A stretch of DNA of 64,000 nucleotides from Stutzerimonas stutzeri. GTDB lineage: Bacteria > Pseudomonadota > Gammaproteobacteria > Pseudomonadales > Pseudomonadaceae. The notes under the pieces were generated by a model. That model ran no database searches. It was not told where the DNA came from and saw only the letters and a program-made list of their open reading frames with translations. The stretch lies in NCBI GenBank assembly GCA_002339675.1, contig DDKB01000017.1, positions 124,001 through 188,000 of the forward strand, given 5' to 3'. Below, in pieces: positions 51,166-61,151 of this stretch (positions are counted from its first letter, which is position 1; each line of letters opens with the position of its first letter). The position numbers and the translations under genes were made by a program.

Positions 51166-54100
51166 CTAACCGCTGCGTTCGATCAGCTGGCGGACCTTGC
51201 TGCCGAGTACGTCGATGCTGAACGGCTTGGCCAGCATGTCCATGCCGGGGCCGAGAAACTCCCCGCGCACTTCGGCGTTGGGTGCGTAGCCGGTGATGAA
51301 CAGCACCCGCAGGTCCGGGCGATGCTGGCGCGCGACCTCGGCCAGCTGGCGGCCGTTAAGGCCGGGCAGGCCGATGTCGCTGACCAGCAAGTCGATACGC
51401 TGGTCGGCGGCCAGGTGCGGCAGCGCTGAGCTGCCGTCGACCGCTTCGATCACGCGATAGCCCAGTTCCTGTAGCACCTCGACCACCAGCATGCGTACCG
51501 CCGCTTCGTCCTCGACCACCAGCACGGTTTCGTCCGCCTCGGCGCCACGGACGTCGAGGGCGGCCTCCGCCGGCGTCTCTGAGTGCTCGCCCTGGGCACG
51601 GTTGCGTGGCAGGAACAGGGTGATCAACGTGCCCTCGCCGGGCGTGCTGTCGATACGCACATGGCCGCCGGTCTGTTTGACGAAGCCATAGACCATCGAC
51701 AACCCGAGCCCGGTGCCCTGACCGATGGGTTTGGTGGTGAAGAAGGGGTCGAAGGCCTTGGCAACCACTTCGGGTGGCATCCCGGTGCCATTGTCGGCCA
51801 CGCTCAGGGTGACGTAGTCGCCGGGCTCGGGGCTGTCCGGCTTGATGCTCTTGATCTGTACGCAGCCGGTCTGGATCACCAGCTTGCCGCCTTCGCTCAT
51901 GGCGTCGCGGGCGTTGATCACCAGGTTCAGCAGGGCATTTTCGAGCTGGTGGGCGTCGGTGTAGGCCAGCCAGGGGTCGGGCTGCAAGCGCGTGCTGAGC
52001 TCGATGTGCTCGGCCATGGTGCGGCGCAGCATGTCCTCCATTGAGCAGACCAGCTGGTTGACGTCCACCGGCTGCGGGTCCAGCGACTGGCGGCGGGCGA
52101 AAGCCAGCAGGCGGTGGGTCAGGGCCGCGGCTCGGTTGGCCGAGCTGGTCGCGGCGTCGACGTAGCGCCCCAGGTCGTTGACGCGGCCGCTGGCCACGCG
52201 TCGCTGGATCAGGTCGAGGGCGCCGAGCACGCCGGTCAGCATGTTGTTGAAGTCGTGGGCCAGGCCGCCGGTGAGCTGCCCGATGGCCTCCATCTTCTGG
52301 GCGTGGCGCAGGGTGTCCTCGGCGCGCTCGCGCTCGCCCATTTCCAGATGCAGCAAGTGGTTGATCTCGGCCAGCTCGCGGGTGCGCTCCGCGACCCGGC
52401 GCTCAAGGTTCTCGTTGAGCTCGCGCAGGGCTTCTTCGGCCGCCACCTGGGCGGTGATGTCGGTGTTGGTGCCGAACCAGCGAGTGACCTGGCCGAAGTC
52501 GTCGCGGATGGGCACCGCACGCGCCAGGAACCAGCGGTACTGGCCGTCCTTGCCGCGCATTGGAAAGGTTTCCTCCCAGATCGAGCCGATCGCCACGGCA
52601 CGCTTCATCGAGGCGCTGACCCGCACATGGTGGTCGGGGTGGTGCACCGAGCGCCATCCCAGGGCGCGCATGGCTTCCAGGGTGGTGCCGGTGTAGTCGT
52701 ACCAGCGCTTGTTGTACCAGTAGATGCGCCCGCTCGGGTCGGCCATCCAGGCGAATTGGCTCATGTTGTCGGCCAGGGTACGGAACTGTTCTTCGCTGGC
52801 GCGCAGGGCGCTTTCGGCGCGCATCCGCTCGTCGGCGGTCCAGGCCCGGTCGGCGACTTCGCGGATAAAGGAGATGTCGTCCTCGGCCCACTGCCGCGGG
52901 CGGTCCTGCAGCAGGATCAGCGCCGCGCGCAGCACGCCTTGCTCCTGCAGGGGTACGCAGACCAGGCTCTGGATTCGCCTTAGGCGCAGGCTTGAAGCCT
53001 GCGCCGCAGTCCGCGGGTCGTGCAGGATGTCCTCGACGACCACCAGCTCGTCGTTCTGTAGGTCGTAGATGAAGTCGCCATAGTCGGCAAAGCACATGCG
53101 CTCGCTGTAGTCGCCCAGCGCGCCGTCGCTCCAGTAACGTTCAACGGTGGCGTACTGACTGCCGGGCTCGATGCTGAGAAAGGCGGCGCGGGTGACGTTC
53201 AGCGTGGTGCCCAGGGCGCGCACGGCGGCGGTGACGATGGTCGCGCTGTCCGGTTGGCCGCGCAGCAGGTCGCCCAGCTCCATGAGCACCGACTGGCGCT
53301 GCTCGGTGATCTGGCGTTCGCGGATCTGCTCCTCGAGCAGGGCGTTGATGCGCCGCAACTTCAGCGCGGCATGACGTTCGGCGGTGATTTCGCGTGCGGT
53401 GCCGAGCAGGCGCACGTGACCATCGGCGTCGACCAGGCGGCGGCCGCGATTGGTCAGCCAGCGAAACTGGTCGTTGCGCTCGTCGTAGACCCGGTAGTCG
53501 AGGTTGAGCTCGCCGCCGCCGAGCCCGTCGAGGGCATTGCGGAAGGCGTCGAGCAGGGCGCGGCGGTCATCGGCATGGACGAGGGCGAGGAAGGCATCCA
53601 CTGAAAGCGCCGGGCCGCCCGGCTCGACCCCGGCGAGCGCCTTGAGCTGCGAGTCCCAGTGCAGGGTGTTGCGCTCGAAATCGTATTCCCAGATGCCGAT
53701 CGCCGCGATCTCGTTGGCCAGGCTGACGCGCTGCTCGGCATCCAGCAGGGCCTTGCGCGCGCTCGCGCGATCGACGGCCGCCCGGATGCGCTCGGCCACC
53801 TCGCGAGCGAGCGCGATGTCTGCTTGGCGCCAAGGCCGCGGCGAGCGGCTGGCGAACATGAGAAAGGCGCAGCGCTCACTCTGCTGCAGCTGCGGGGCAA
53901 GCAGCAGGCTGCGGTAGCCCAGGTGCTCGTGCAGCGCATCGCAGTTGTCGTGGCAGTCGGCTTCGTCGAGCAGGTCCTCGAAGGGCACCACGATGCCTTG
54001 CGACAGCCGCAGGCGCAGCGCCGGTGCGCAATCGCCGAGGGCGTAGGGCGCGGTGCCGGGCTCTGCGTCGAGCGCCGGCCAGCGCTGCTCGATCACCAGG

Positions 54101-55860
54101 CTTTCGTCGCGGTCCAGGTGCCCAGTGAAAATGCACTCGACGGCCAGCAACTGGGCCAGGCGATCGGCCATCACATCGCCGAGCTCGATGCGTCCGTCGC
54201 TGTCCTGGAGGTGGTCGCTGAGCTCCAGCAGGTAGGACTGCTGCGCTTCGTCGCGGGCCCGCTCGCTGATGTCGGTGAAGGTGCAGATGGCGCCCTGCAA
54301 CACGCCGTCGCGGTACAGGGGCGCGACGCGGTATTCCACCGGGAGGCTGCTGCCATCGCGTCGATAGAACAACTCATACTCGACGTGCGCGGGCTCGCCG
54401 GTGCGGGCGGTGCGCTGGATCGGGCACTGCTCGACCGGGTAGGGCGAGCCGTCCGGGCGGCTGTGGTGGATCACGTGGTGCAGCTGGCGGCCTAGCAACT
54501 CATCTTTGCTGGCGAAGCCGAGCAGATTCACGAAGGCCTGATTGCACAGGGTGACGTTGCCCTCGGTATCGATCGAATAGAAGCCTTCGCTTGCCGCGTC
54601 CAGCAGGCTACGGGTGAAGGCCTCGCTTTCCAGGCGCTTGATCTCGGCCAGGCGTCGTTCATGGACACTCTGCGCCACCAGCACCCAATGCAACAGTCGG
54701 CAGTCGCAGTCGTAGACCGGCGCGCCACTGCCCTGGAACCAGCGTGTGCTGCCATCTGCCGCCAGCAGCGGCACCTCGAAATTGCCCGCCTGACCGGAGT
54801 GCAGCGCGCCGTGCCATTGGTGCAGCACGGCGTCACGGTGGTCCGGCGCCACGGCAGCCAGCCAGCCCATGCCGGCCGATTGCTCGGCACTCAGACCGGT
54901 GAAGTCGCACCAGTAGCGGTTGCAGAAGATCAGCCGGCCCTCGGCGTCGCACTGCCAGATGACTTGCGGGCTGAGGTCGACCAGCGCCCGATAGCGCTCC
55001 TCGGCCTCGCGGATCGCAGCCTGTTCGTGCAGGCGCTCGGTGAGGTCGCGCAGGATGTGGACAAAGCCCTGCTGCCGCCCGCGGTCGTCGCGCAGGGGCA
55101 TCTGTACCCCGCTGGCCCAGAAGCGGCTGCCATCCTTGCGCAGGTGCCAGCGTTCGTTGATCGCCGAGCCTTCTTGCGCTGCCGTTGCCATTTCTTGCTC
55201 GGCGATGCCGCGCGCTACGTCCTCTGGCGTGAACAGGCGCGACGCGGGGCTGCCGACGATCTCCTCCGCCCGCCAGCCGAGGATGCGTTCGGCGCCCTGG
55301 TTCCAGCCGGTGATCCGGCCGCGGGTGTCGGTGCTGATGATGGCGTAGTCCACCGCGCTGTCGATGATCTGCCGGTTGCGCTCGTTGGCCTCGCGACTGC
55401 GGCGCAGCTCGAGCAGCGCCATGACCTGGCGCGCCAGCGCCTGCAGGTGTGCCCGTTGCCGTTCGGACAGCTGCCGCGGCTGCTCGTCCATCAGGCAGAG
55501 GGTGCCCAGCGGCAGGCCTTCGGGCGTGCGCAACACGGCGGCCGCGTAGAAGCCCGGGGGCCCGCCGATGGCCGGGTCCTCGGCCAGGTTCTCGATCACC
55601 AGGGGGTCGGCCTGGGCGGCGGCGCGGGCGCAGAGCGCCGTGTGGCGGGGGTCGTCGTGGGGGTTGAGCGCGGCCTTGACCCAGTGACGGTCCGCGTCGA
55701 TGAAGACGATGGCGGCGCTGGGGCTGGCGCAGAGATCGGCCGCCAGCAGGACCAGGTCATCGAACGCCGCCTCGGCGGGCGTGTCGAGGATGCGGTATCG
55801 GGCCAGTGCAGCCAGGCGGTCAGCTTCGTTCCATGTAGCGACAGGGTTCTTGACGTTCAA
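51166..55860 (-). CDS. GAF/PAS hybrid sensor histidine kinase
   Basis: A 1564-residue cytosolic kinase with no membrane segments. Reading order: GAF (about 12-150), PAS (165-280), PAS (290-400), PAS (415-535), GAF (545-695), PAS (710-830), GAF (850-1010), PAS (1020-1140), coiled coil, H-box GGLAHDFNNML with His1202, ATPase with N-box NLVINARDAM and GQGTGLGLSM, and a C-terminal receiver with Asp1495 (LLVSDIGLPG). Start is TTG 55860; no ATG is near. No response-regulator gene is adjacent, so the cognate output is unknown. The many GAF/PAS units suggest redox, light or small-molecule sensing. Confidence 0.9.
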   Translation of the reverse strand: MNVKNPVATWNEADRLAALARYRILDTPAEAAFDDLVLLAADLCASPSAAIVFIDADRHWVKAALNPHDDPRHTALCARAAAQADPLVIENLAEDPAIGGPPGFYAAAVLRTPEGLPLGTLCLMDEQPRQLSERQRAHLQALARQVMALLELRRSREANERNRQIIDSAVDYAIISTDTRGRITGWNQGAERILGWRAEEIVGSPASRLFTPEDVARGIAEQEMATAAQEGSAINERWHLRKDGSRFWASGVQMPLRDDRGRQQGFVHILRDLTERLHEQAAIREAEERYRALVDLSPQVIWQCDAEGRLIFCNRYWCDFTGLSAEQSAGMGWLAAVAPDHRDAVLHQWHGALHSGQAGNFEVPLLAADGSTRWFQGSGAPVYDCDCRLLHWVLVAQSVHERRLAEIKRLESEAFTRSLLDAASEGFYSIDTEGNVTLCNQAFVNLLGFASKDELLGRQLHHVIHHSRPDGSPYPVEQCPIQRTARTGEPAHVEYELFYRRDGSSLPVEYRVAPLYRDGVLQGAICTFTDISERARDEAQQSYLLELSDHLQDSDGRIELGDVMADRLAQLLAVECIFTGHLDRDESLVIEQRWPALDAEPGTAPYALGDCAPALRLRLSQGIVVPFEDLLDEADCHDNCDALHEHLGYRSLLLAPQLQQSERCAFLMFASRSPRPWRQADIALAREVAERIRAAVDRASARKALLDAEQRVSLANEIAAIGIWEYDFERNTLHWDSQLKALAGVEPGGPALSVDAFLALVHADDRRALLDAFRNALDGLGGGELNLDYRVYDERNDQFRWLTNRGRRLVDADGHVRLLGTAREITAERHAALKLRRINALLEEQIRERQITEQRQSVLMELGDLLRGQPDSATIVTAAVRALGTTLNVTRAAFLSIEPGSQYATVERYWSDGALGDYSERMCFADYGDFIYDLQNDELVVVEDILHDPRTAAQASSLRLRRIQSLVCVPLQEQGVLRAALILLQDRPRQWAEDDISFIREVADRAWTADERMRAESALRASEEQFRTLADNMSQFAWMADPSGRIYWYNKRWYDYTGTTLEAMRALGWRSVHHPDHHVRVSASMKRAVAIGSIWEETFPMRGKDGQYRWFLARAVPIRDDFGQVTRWFGTNTDITAQVAAEEALRELNENLERRVAERTRELAEINHLLHLEMGERERAEDTLRHAQKMEAIGQLTGGLAHDFNNMLTGVLGALDLIQRRVASGRVNDLGRYVDAATSSANRAAALTHRLLAFARRQSLDPQPVDVNQLVCSMEDMLRRTMAEHIELSTRLQPDPWLAYTDAHQLENALLNLVINARDAMSEGGKLVIQTGCVQIKSIKPDSPEPGDYVTLSVADNGTGMPPEVVAKAFDPFFTTKPIGQGTGLGLSMVYGFVKQTGGHVRIDSTPGEGTLITLFLPRNRAQGEHSETPAEAALDVRGAEADETVLVVEDEAAVRMLVVEVLQELGYRVIEAVDGSSALPHLAADQRIDLLVSDIGLPGLNGRQLAEVARQHRPDLRVLFITGYAPNAEVRGEFLGPGMDMLAKPFSIDVLGSKVRQLIERSG

Positions 55861-56075
55861 ATTTCTGCTCGGCTATCCGTGGCGGCAAAAAAAGCAATCG
55901 GGACGCTCCTGGCGGGGGTGATCGCGCACCCGGTCGGCCGTGGCGACGTGCCTCGACGGGGCTGTTCGCCTGTCGGCACGATACCCGACCCTGCACAGGC
56001 GGCAAGTAGACCTCGGTCTACGGGCAATCTGCCAGAGCCGCCGGTCCGGTCCCGAACGGTCAGCCGCGCATTGCT

Positions 56076-57719
56076 TCAGCGTAGCCGATCAGTGCCGGGC
56101 AATAGCGGTTGGCGGTCGGCCACCTGCAACGCCTCGCGCAGCGCCGGGTCGCGATGATAAACGTCAGGGCGATAACGTGGCTGGCCGTTGCTGTCGGCTT
56201 CGGCGGTCCAGTACGCGAGGAGGATCGGCGTGTCCAGCGAGGGCCTGAACTCCACGGTCTGATTGGATTGCAGCAGCTGGGCGACGCGCGCCTGCTCGGC
56301 CTCGGTCAGCAGCAGCCCGATCAGTTGCATGACCGATTCGACGCGGACGCAGCCGGAGCTGAACGTACGCTGCGAACGCGTGAACAGGGCCTGGCTGGGC
56401 GTGTCATGCAGGTAGATGGAATAGGGGTTGGCAAAGCGGATCACCACGCGTCCGAGCGGATTGTCGGGGCCGGCGGCCTGGCGCAGCAAGATCCGCCCGG
56501 GGTTTCGCCAGTCCACCGTGGTCGGGTCCAGCACCTGCCCGTTGTAGTCGAGCACCTGCAGGTTGTGCTCGGCCAGGTACGCCGGATTGGCGCGAATCTG
56601 CGGCAGCTTGTCCTCGCGCAAGATGGTCGGAGGCACGGTCCAGGTCGGGTTGAGTGTCAGGCGAGTCACGGTCGATTTGATGGACGGCGTTTGCCGGGTA
56701 TCGCGTCCGACCTGGCTGCGGGCTTCCCATTGCGGGCTGTTGCTGCGAAAGAAGATCACCCGGCCGCCGGCAATGTCGACCAGTAGCGAGCGCGGCTCGA
56801 TGTCCCGGGAGAGCCAGCGGAATCGCTCGAGATTGACCCGCAACTGGGCCAGGCGATCGGCCGGTGAGGCGTTCAGCGCGGTCAGGGTGTCGGCGCCCAG
56901 CACGCCGTCGTCCTGCAGTGCATGGCGGCGCTGAAAGGCCTTGAGCGCCTCGACCAGTTCCGGGCCGTAAACGGCCGCGGGCTGCTCTGTTGCCGAGGTG
57001 CCCTGCGGCAACAGAGCGGATGCCTCCAGGCGCTGGCGCAGCGCCGGTACGCGTGGATCGGTCATGCCGATGCGCAGTGTCTGGCCAGCAGGGATCCTTG
57101 CCCAATCACCGGGTAGCGGTTGACGGCGCAGCCTGGCGTAAGCCTGACGCAGGTTGTGGTACTGCTCCAACGACGGTCGCGCCTGATTGAAGGCCTGCTC
57201 GAGCTGCGTCAGCCCTTCGCTGGCGATGTCCAGCAGGCGTGCCGAAGCGGCGGCATCGCTGGCGTCATTGTTGCGCCAGACCGGCTCCAGCCGATCTTGT
57301 GGCAACCGGCCGTTGGCCAGATGGCCCAGGGCGGTCAGGTAGGCGTGGCTGGCGAAAATGTCACTGCACTCGCGGTGCAGCGGATCGCCTGTCGCGGTGT
57401 GCATCGCCTGGCGGATGGTGCCGGGTTGGTAGCTCGCCGGGTTCAGGCCGTCGTCGGCCAGTCCGTCGAGCTGCTCGAGCAAGGCGTCGATCTGATCGAA
57501 GCGCGTCCACAGCGCTGTATAGCCCTGGCGCTCATACAGCGCCGACAGCTGTTGCAGGGCGGCCGGCCCGACCGTCGACCACGCCGGGCCGCATGCCTCC
57601 GGGAGCCGCTTCAAGACCGCCTGAAGCGGGCCGGGCGGGCTCGCCGGGGGGGTCGCGAAGGCCGCCCAGGGGACCAGCCACAGGAAACAGAACAGACGAA
57701 ATGCATGTTTTTTGACCAA
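56076..57719 (-). CDS. Murein L,D-transpeptidase, YcbB-like
   Basis: A 547-residue periplasmic enzyme with a signal peptide (cut near ATPPA, about 22-26). Residues about 220-300 hold a peptidoglycan-binding domain (LVEALKAFQRRHAL..GVLGADTLTAL). The YkuD catalytic part has the His of YLHDTPSQALF and the nucleophile Cys in FSSGCVRVES. Such enzymes form 3-3 crosslinks in peptidoglycan. The start is TTG 57719 after GGTGA. It is divergent from a second L,D-transpeptidase-family gene. Confidence 0.87.
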   Translation of the reverse strand: MVKKHAFRLFCFLWLVPWAAFATPPASPPGPLQAVLKRLPEACGPAWSTVGPAALQQLSALYERQGYTALWTRFDQIDALLEQLDGLADDGLNPASYQPGTIRQAMHTATGDPLHRECSDIFASHAYLTALGHLANGRLPQDRLEPVWRNNDASDAAASARLLDIASEGLTQLEQAFNQARPSLEQYHNLRQAYARLRRQPLPGDWARIPAGQTLRIGMTDPRVPALRQRLEASALLPQGTSATEQPAAVYGPELVEALKAFQRRHALQDDGVLGADTLTALNASPADRLAQLRVNLERFRWLSRDIEPRSLLVDIAGGRVIFFRSNSPQWEARSQVGRDTRQTPSIKSTVTRLTLNPTWTVPPTILREDKLPQIRANPAYLAEHNLQVLDYNGQVLDPTTVDWRNPGRILLRQAAGPDNPLGRVVIRFANPYSIYLHDTPSQALFTRSQRTFSSGCVRVESVMQLIGLLLTEAEQARVAQLLQSNQTVEFRPSLDTPILLAYWTAEADSNGQPRYRPDVYHRDPALREALQVADRQPLLPGTDRLR

Positions 57720-57968
57720 CGCTTCACCCCCGGCTGTCCCGCCGACTGCTAGACTCCGCCGCTGAAACGGCCACGGCGTCTGGGAAAACCAGGCCCTTAC
57801 AGGCCTCGAACATGTTATTCAGACGACGTGGGAGCGTTTCAGGTCCCGTCTGATTGGATTTTTCGCTGCTGACAGCGATCGCGTGAGTCGATCCTGTGGG
57901 CCTGGCAGCGAGCAGGGGTGTCGGTCGGCACGGACGCGCGACATTGGCACCGCCGAGGTTTACCACGA
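57720..57968. promoter_or_regulatory. Divergent promoter region of the two L,D-transpeptidase genes
   Basis: This 249-bp gap must hold both promoters. I see no convincing -35/-10 pair or repeat. A longer open frame toward the right gene (from 57918) lacks a signal peptide at its start and is not favoured. Confidence 0.35.
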
Positions 57969-58676
57969 ATGCTGCATTCGCTTCGACGCCTTCTACTGGC
58001 CGCCGGCCTGTTTCTCTCGCTGCCGCTGCTGGCCGCCCCGCCTAGCTACCAACCCCTGGTCGATACCCTGGCCCGCGTGGCGCCGAGCCTGGATCAGCGC
58101 GTGCTGACCCACGCCGTCGCTGCCATGCAGTGCGCGGTGAACAACGGTGCGGCGCCAGCTCAGCGGCTGGCGGTGATCGATTTCTCTCTGCCGTCCTCGA
58201 AACGCCGGCTGTGGATCTTCGACCTGGCCCAGCGCCGCCTGTTGCTCAAGGACTTCGTCGCCCATGGCAACAAGTCCGGGGAAAATCTGGCCACGCGCTT
58301 TTCGAACGACGTGGGCAGCCACCAGTCGAGCATCGGTCTGTTCCGCACCGCCGAGAGTTACAGCGGTAAGCATGGCTACTCGCTGCGCATGGACGGGCTC
58401 GAGCCCGGCGTGAACGACCTGGCGCGCGAACGGGCCATTGTGATTCACCCGGCCGATTACGTGAACCCGGCCTGGATCGCTACCCAGGGCCGCATCGGCC
58501 GCAGTCAAGGCTGCCCCGCGGTGCGCCCGGAAGTGGCGCGGATGGTGGTTGATAGCCTGAAAGGCGGGCAGTTCATGTTCTCCTGGTACCCGGACCAGCA
58601 ATGGCTGCGGTCTTCGGCGTACCTGAACTGCAAGCCCGCGCGGGTCGCGACGATCCTGGCGGCCAGGCAGGGATAA
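57969..58676 (+). CDS. Murein L,D-transpeptidase catalytic domain protein (YkuD_2-type)
   Basis: A 235-residue secreted protein with a signal peptide (MLHSLRRLLLAAGLFLSLP, cut near LLAA). The conserved region has VIDFSLPSSKRRLWIFDL, AHGNKSGENL and the catalytic cysteine motif RSQGCPAVRPE. ATG 57969 has GAGG 10 nt upstream. The last codons (from about 58631) are imperfectly repeated 207 bp downstream. Confidence 0.85.
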   Translation: MLHSLRRLLLAAGLFLSLPLLAAPPSYQPLVDTLARVAPSLDQRVLTHAVAAMQCAVNNGAAPAQRLAVIDFSLPSSKRRLWIFDLAQRRLLLKDFVAHGNKSGENLATRFSNDVGSHQSSIGLFRTAESYSGKHGYSLRMDGLEPGVNDLARERAIVIHPADYVNPAWIATQGRIGRSQGCPAVRPEVARMVVDSLKGGQFMFSWYPDQQWLRSSAYLNCKPARVATILAARQG

Positions 58677-59010
58677 GGCCGAGAGGGCCGACCAAGGCGC
58701 TACGGGCGAGCAGGCTGAAAGAAACGGCGCTCCGGAATAGCGTTCCCCTCTGCGGGCTGACGTAGGGTGATCACGCTTCACCGATTCACCGGCCGGAGTC
58801 GCGGTGGATGTAAAAAGCGACATCCACCCTACAATCCGCAAGCCGCGCGGGTCGCGACAATCTGGCCGGCGCGGCGCGCTGGCAGGCTGAGCGAAAAGAG
58901 GCGTTCGGGATCGGGCATCCCAAGCGGCGCGTCGACGTAGGGTGGATCACGCTTCACCGATCCACCGGCCGGGTCATGGTGGATGTGAAAAGCGACATCC
59001 ACCCTACAAT
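58631..59010. repeat. Imperfect tandem duplication ending in a GTAGGGTGGAT-type repeat
   Basis: Two 75-bp copies of an intergenic repeat occur at 58761-58835 and 58936-59010, beginning CGTAGGGT and ending ACATCCACCCTACAAT; the arms fold back on each other. Each is preceded by a related segment: GCAAGCC..GCGCGGGTCGCGAC at 58631 (inside the end of the L,D-transpeptidase gene) and again at 58838, and AGGCTGA near 58713 and 58883. So the whole unit, gene end included, seems duplicated. The 58677-59031 gap holds nothing else. Confidence 0.75.
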
Positions 59011-59031
59011 CGCCCCTCCCCCAGCCTCCCG

Positions 59032-60816
59032 CTACTTCTGCTCGCTCTGTGGCGTCACCCGCAGCACTTCCTCCAGCGTGGTCAGTCCCGCGGCAATCTT
59101 CTGTGCGCCGGACAGGCGCAGGCTGTGCATGCCGTCCTTGAAGGCCTGGCGGCGCAGGGCGATGAGGTCGGTGTCGGCGGTGATCAAGGGTTTGATCGCA
59201 TCATTGAGCAGCATGATCTCGTAGACACCCGCGCGCCCACGGTAGCCGGTGTCGCGGCATTCGATGCAGCCCACCGCCTGCTGTGCATGGCTCGGCAACG
59301 GGGCGTTCCAGGGCTTGGTCAGCGCTTGCCAGTCATCGGCATTCAGTTGCACCGGTGCCTTGCAGTGCGGGCACAGCGTGCGCACCAGGCGCTGGGCCAT
59401 GACGCCCAGCAGCGTCGCCCGCAGCAGGTAATGCGGCACGCCCAGCTCCAACAATCGGGTGATGGCCGAGGGCGCATCGTTGGTGTGCAGCGTCGACAGC
59501 ACCAGGTGCCCGGTGAGCGCCGCCTGGATCGCCATCTCCGCCGTTTCCAGATCGCGAATCTCGCCGACCATGATGATGTCCGGGTCCTGGCGCATCAACG
59601 CGCGTACACCGCTGGCGAAGGTCAGGTCGATGTTGTGCTGCACCTGCATCTGGTTGAAGGCGCCCTCGATCATCTCGATCGGGTCTTCGATGGTGCAGAC
59701 GTTCACTTCGGGCGTCGCCAGCTGCTTGAGTGTGGTGTACAGCGTGGTGGTCTTGCCCGAGCCGGTGGGGCCGGTGACCAGGATGATGCCGTTGGGCTGG
59801 CCGGTCATGCTCTGCCAACGGCGCAGGTCCTCGGCGGAAAAGCCCAGCTGATCGAAGCCCTTGAGCAGCACCTCCGGGTCGAAGATTCGCATGACCATCT
59901 TCTCGCCGAACGCGGTCGGCAATGTCGACAGGCGCAGCTCCACCTCGCCGCCATCCGGGGTCTTGGTCTTGACCCGGCCGTCCTGCGGCTTGCGCTTCTC
60001 CGCGACGTTCATTCGCCCCAGGGTCTTCAGCCGGCTGACCACCGCCATCGCCACTTGCGGCGGGAACTGGTAGACGTTGTGCAGCACGCCGTCGATGCGA
60101 AAGCGCACGCTGCCCTGCTCGCGCCGCGGCTCGATGTGGATATCGCTGGCGCGCTGGTCGAACGCGTACTGAAACAGCCAGTCGACGATGTTGATGATGT
60201 GCGAGTCGTTGGCATCCGGCTCCTGGTCGCTGGCGCCGAGGTTGAGCAACTGTTCGAAATTGCCGGCGCCACTGACCTTCTGATCATTGGCGGTGGCGCC
60301 GCTGACCGACTTGGCCAGGCGGTAGAACTCCACGGTGAAGCGCTGCAGGTCGACCGGATTGGCGACGACCCGCTTGATCGGCCGCTTGAGCACGTGGGTG
60401 AGATTGGCTTCCCAGCTCTTCACGAACGGCTGGCTGCTGGCAATGGTCACCGCCGAGCTGTCCACCGCCACGGCAAGTATCTTGTGGCGTTGGGCAAAGG
60501 CGTAGGACATCAGCGGTGTGACCGCGGCCACGTTGATCTTCAGCGGGTCGATGCGCAGATAGGGCTGCCCGGCCTGCTCGGCGAGCCAGACGGTGAGCGT
60601 CTCGAGATCGAGCTTCTTGCCCGGGCGCGCCAGGTCGTCGAGCTGTTGCGCGCCGAGGAATTCCAGCGGGTGCTGCTGGCTGTTCGCCGCGCTGCGCCTG
60701 ACGGTCATGCACTGCTCGGCGGTTTCCTGCTGCAGCCGGCCCTGAGCGACGAGGTCGCGCAACAGGTCGTTGAGGTCGAGAAAACGGTCCTGGGCGGGGG
60801 AGTTCAACACGGACAT
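59032..60816 (-). CDS. GspE/PilB-family ATPase
   Basis: A 594-residue type II/IV secretion ATPase. The N-terminal GspE/MshE-type domain (about 60-190) precedes the ATPase with Walker A GPTGSGKTTT, the Asp box GEIRDLETAEMA, the His box LSTLHTNDAPSA and a zinc site CPHC/CIEC near the end. It is an orphan, with no pilin or secretin genes adjacent. It may power a pilus or secretion system coded elsewhere. Confidence 0.87.
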   Translation of the reverse strand: MSVLNSPAQDRFLDLNDLLRDLVAQGRLQQETAEQCMTVRRSAANSQQHPLEFLGAQQLDDLARPGKKLDLETLTVWLAEQAGQPYLRIDPLKINVAAVTPLMSYAFAQRHKILAVAVDSSAVTIASSQPFVKSWEANLTHVLKRPIKRVVANPVDLQRFTVEFYRLAKSVSGATANDQKVSGAGNFEQLLNLGASDQEPDANDSHIINIVDWLFQYAFDQRASDIHIEPRREQGSVRFRIDGVLHNVYQFPPQVAMAVVSRLKTLGRMNVAEKRKPQDGRVKTKTPDGGEVELRLSTLPTAFGEKMVMRIFDPEVLLKGFDQLGFSAEDLRRWQSMTGQPNGIILVTGPTGSGKTTTLYTTLKQLATPEVNVCTIEDPIEMIEGAFNQMQVQHNIDLTFASGVRALMRQDPDIIMVGEIRDLETAEMAIQAALTGHLVLSTLHTNDAPSAITRLLELGVPHYLLRATLLGVMAQRLVRTLCPHCKAPVQLNADDWQALTKPWNAPLPSHAQQAVGCIECRDTGYRGRAGVYEIMLLNDAIKPLITADTDLIALRRQAFKDGMHSLRLSGAQKIAAGLTTLEEVLRVTPQSEQK

Positions 60817-61151
60817 GGGGCCCTTCGAGCATGGTGGAGACGAGGGGCAAGCTTGCCGCTAAACACGCGCCCTGTCTGCCCAGAAGGTTCAACTTTGCCG
60901 AGTACGGTCGAGGTTAAGGCGGCATGCGCCGGGGTGCGAACTGGCAGCTGGGGGACTTAAGCCCGATAGGGTCAGGGTGACGGATATAGGCCGGGCGTCG
61001 GGTGGAGGTTGGCAGCAACCGGTGGGCTGAAGCCCGCCCTACGGGCGGGGCCGTCGCCCGCTACTTCGCCAGCCCGTCATGTAGGGTGGGCTTTAGCCCA
61101 GCAGGGGCGGCAACGGGCATAGACCGATTGCCGCGGGTGTGCCTCGGCTGG
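60817..61151. other. 335-bp gap with clustered REP elements
   Basis: The left half (60817-61015) shows nothing I can name beyond the promoter expected for the GspE-family gene. The right half holds the REP cluster listed separately. Confidence 0.6.
61020..61102. repeat. Cluster of three GTAG-type REP elements
   Basis: Element 1 (61020-61041, reverse) reads GTAGGGCGGGCTTCAGCCCA on the minus strand. Element 2 (61042-61064, reverse) reads GTAGCGGGCGACGGCCCCGC. Element 3 (61081-61102, forward) reads GTAGGGTGGGCTTTAGCCCA. They are the same family as the pair at 41180-41273. Elements 1 and 3 face each other, a BIME-like arrangement. Confidence 0.75.

Noticed and set aside
58761..59010. Possible CRISPR array (two 75-bp repeats)
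   Set aside because: Only two copies; units are self-complementary and flanks are also duplicated. There are no spacers or cas genes.
58942..60960. 672-codon plus-strand open frame opposite the GspE-family gene
   Set aside because: It is antisense to the conserved ATPase and begins inside a repeat; composition is shadow-like.
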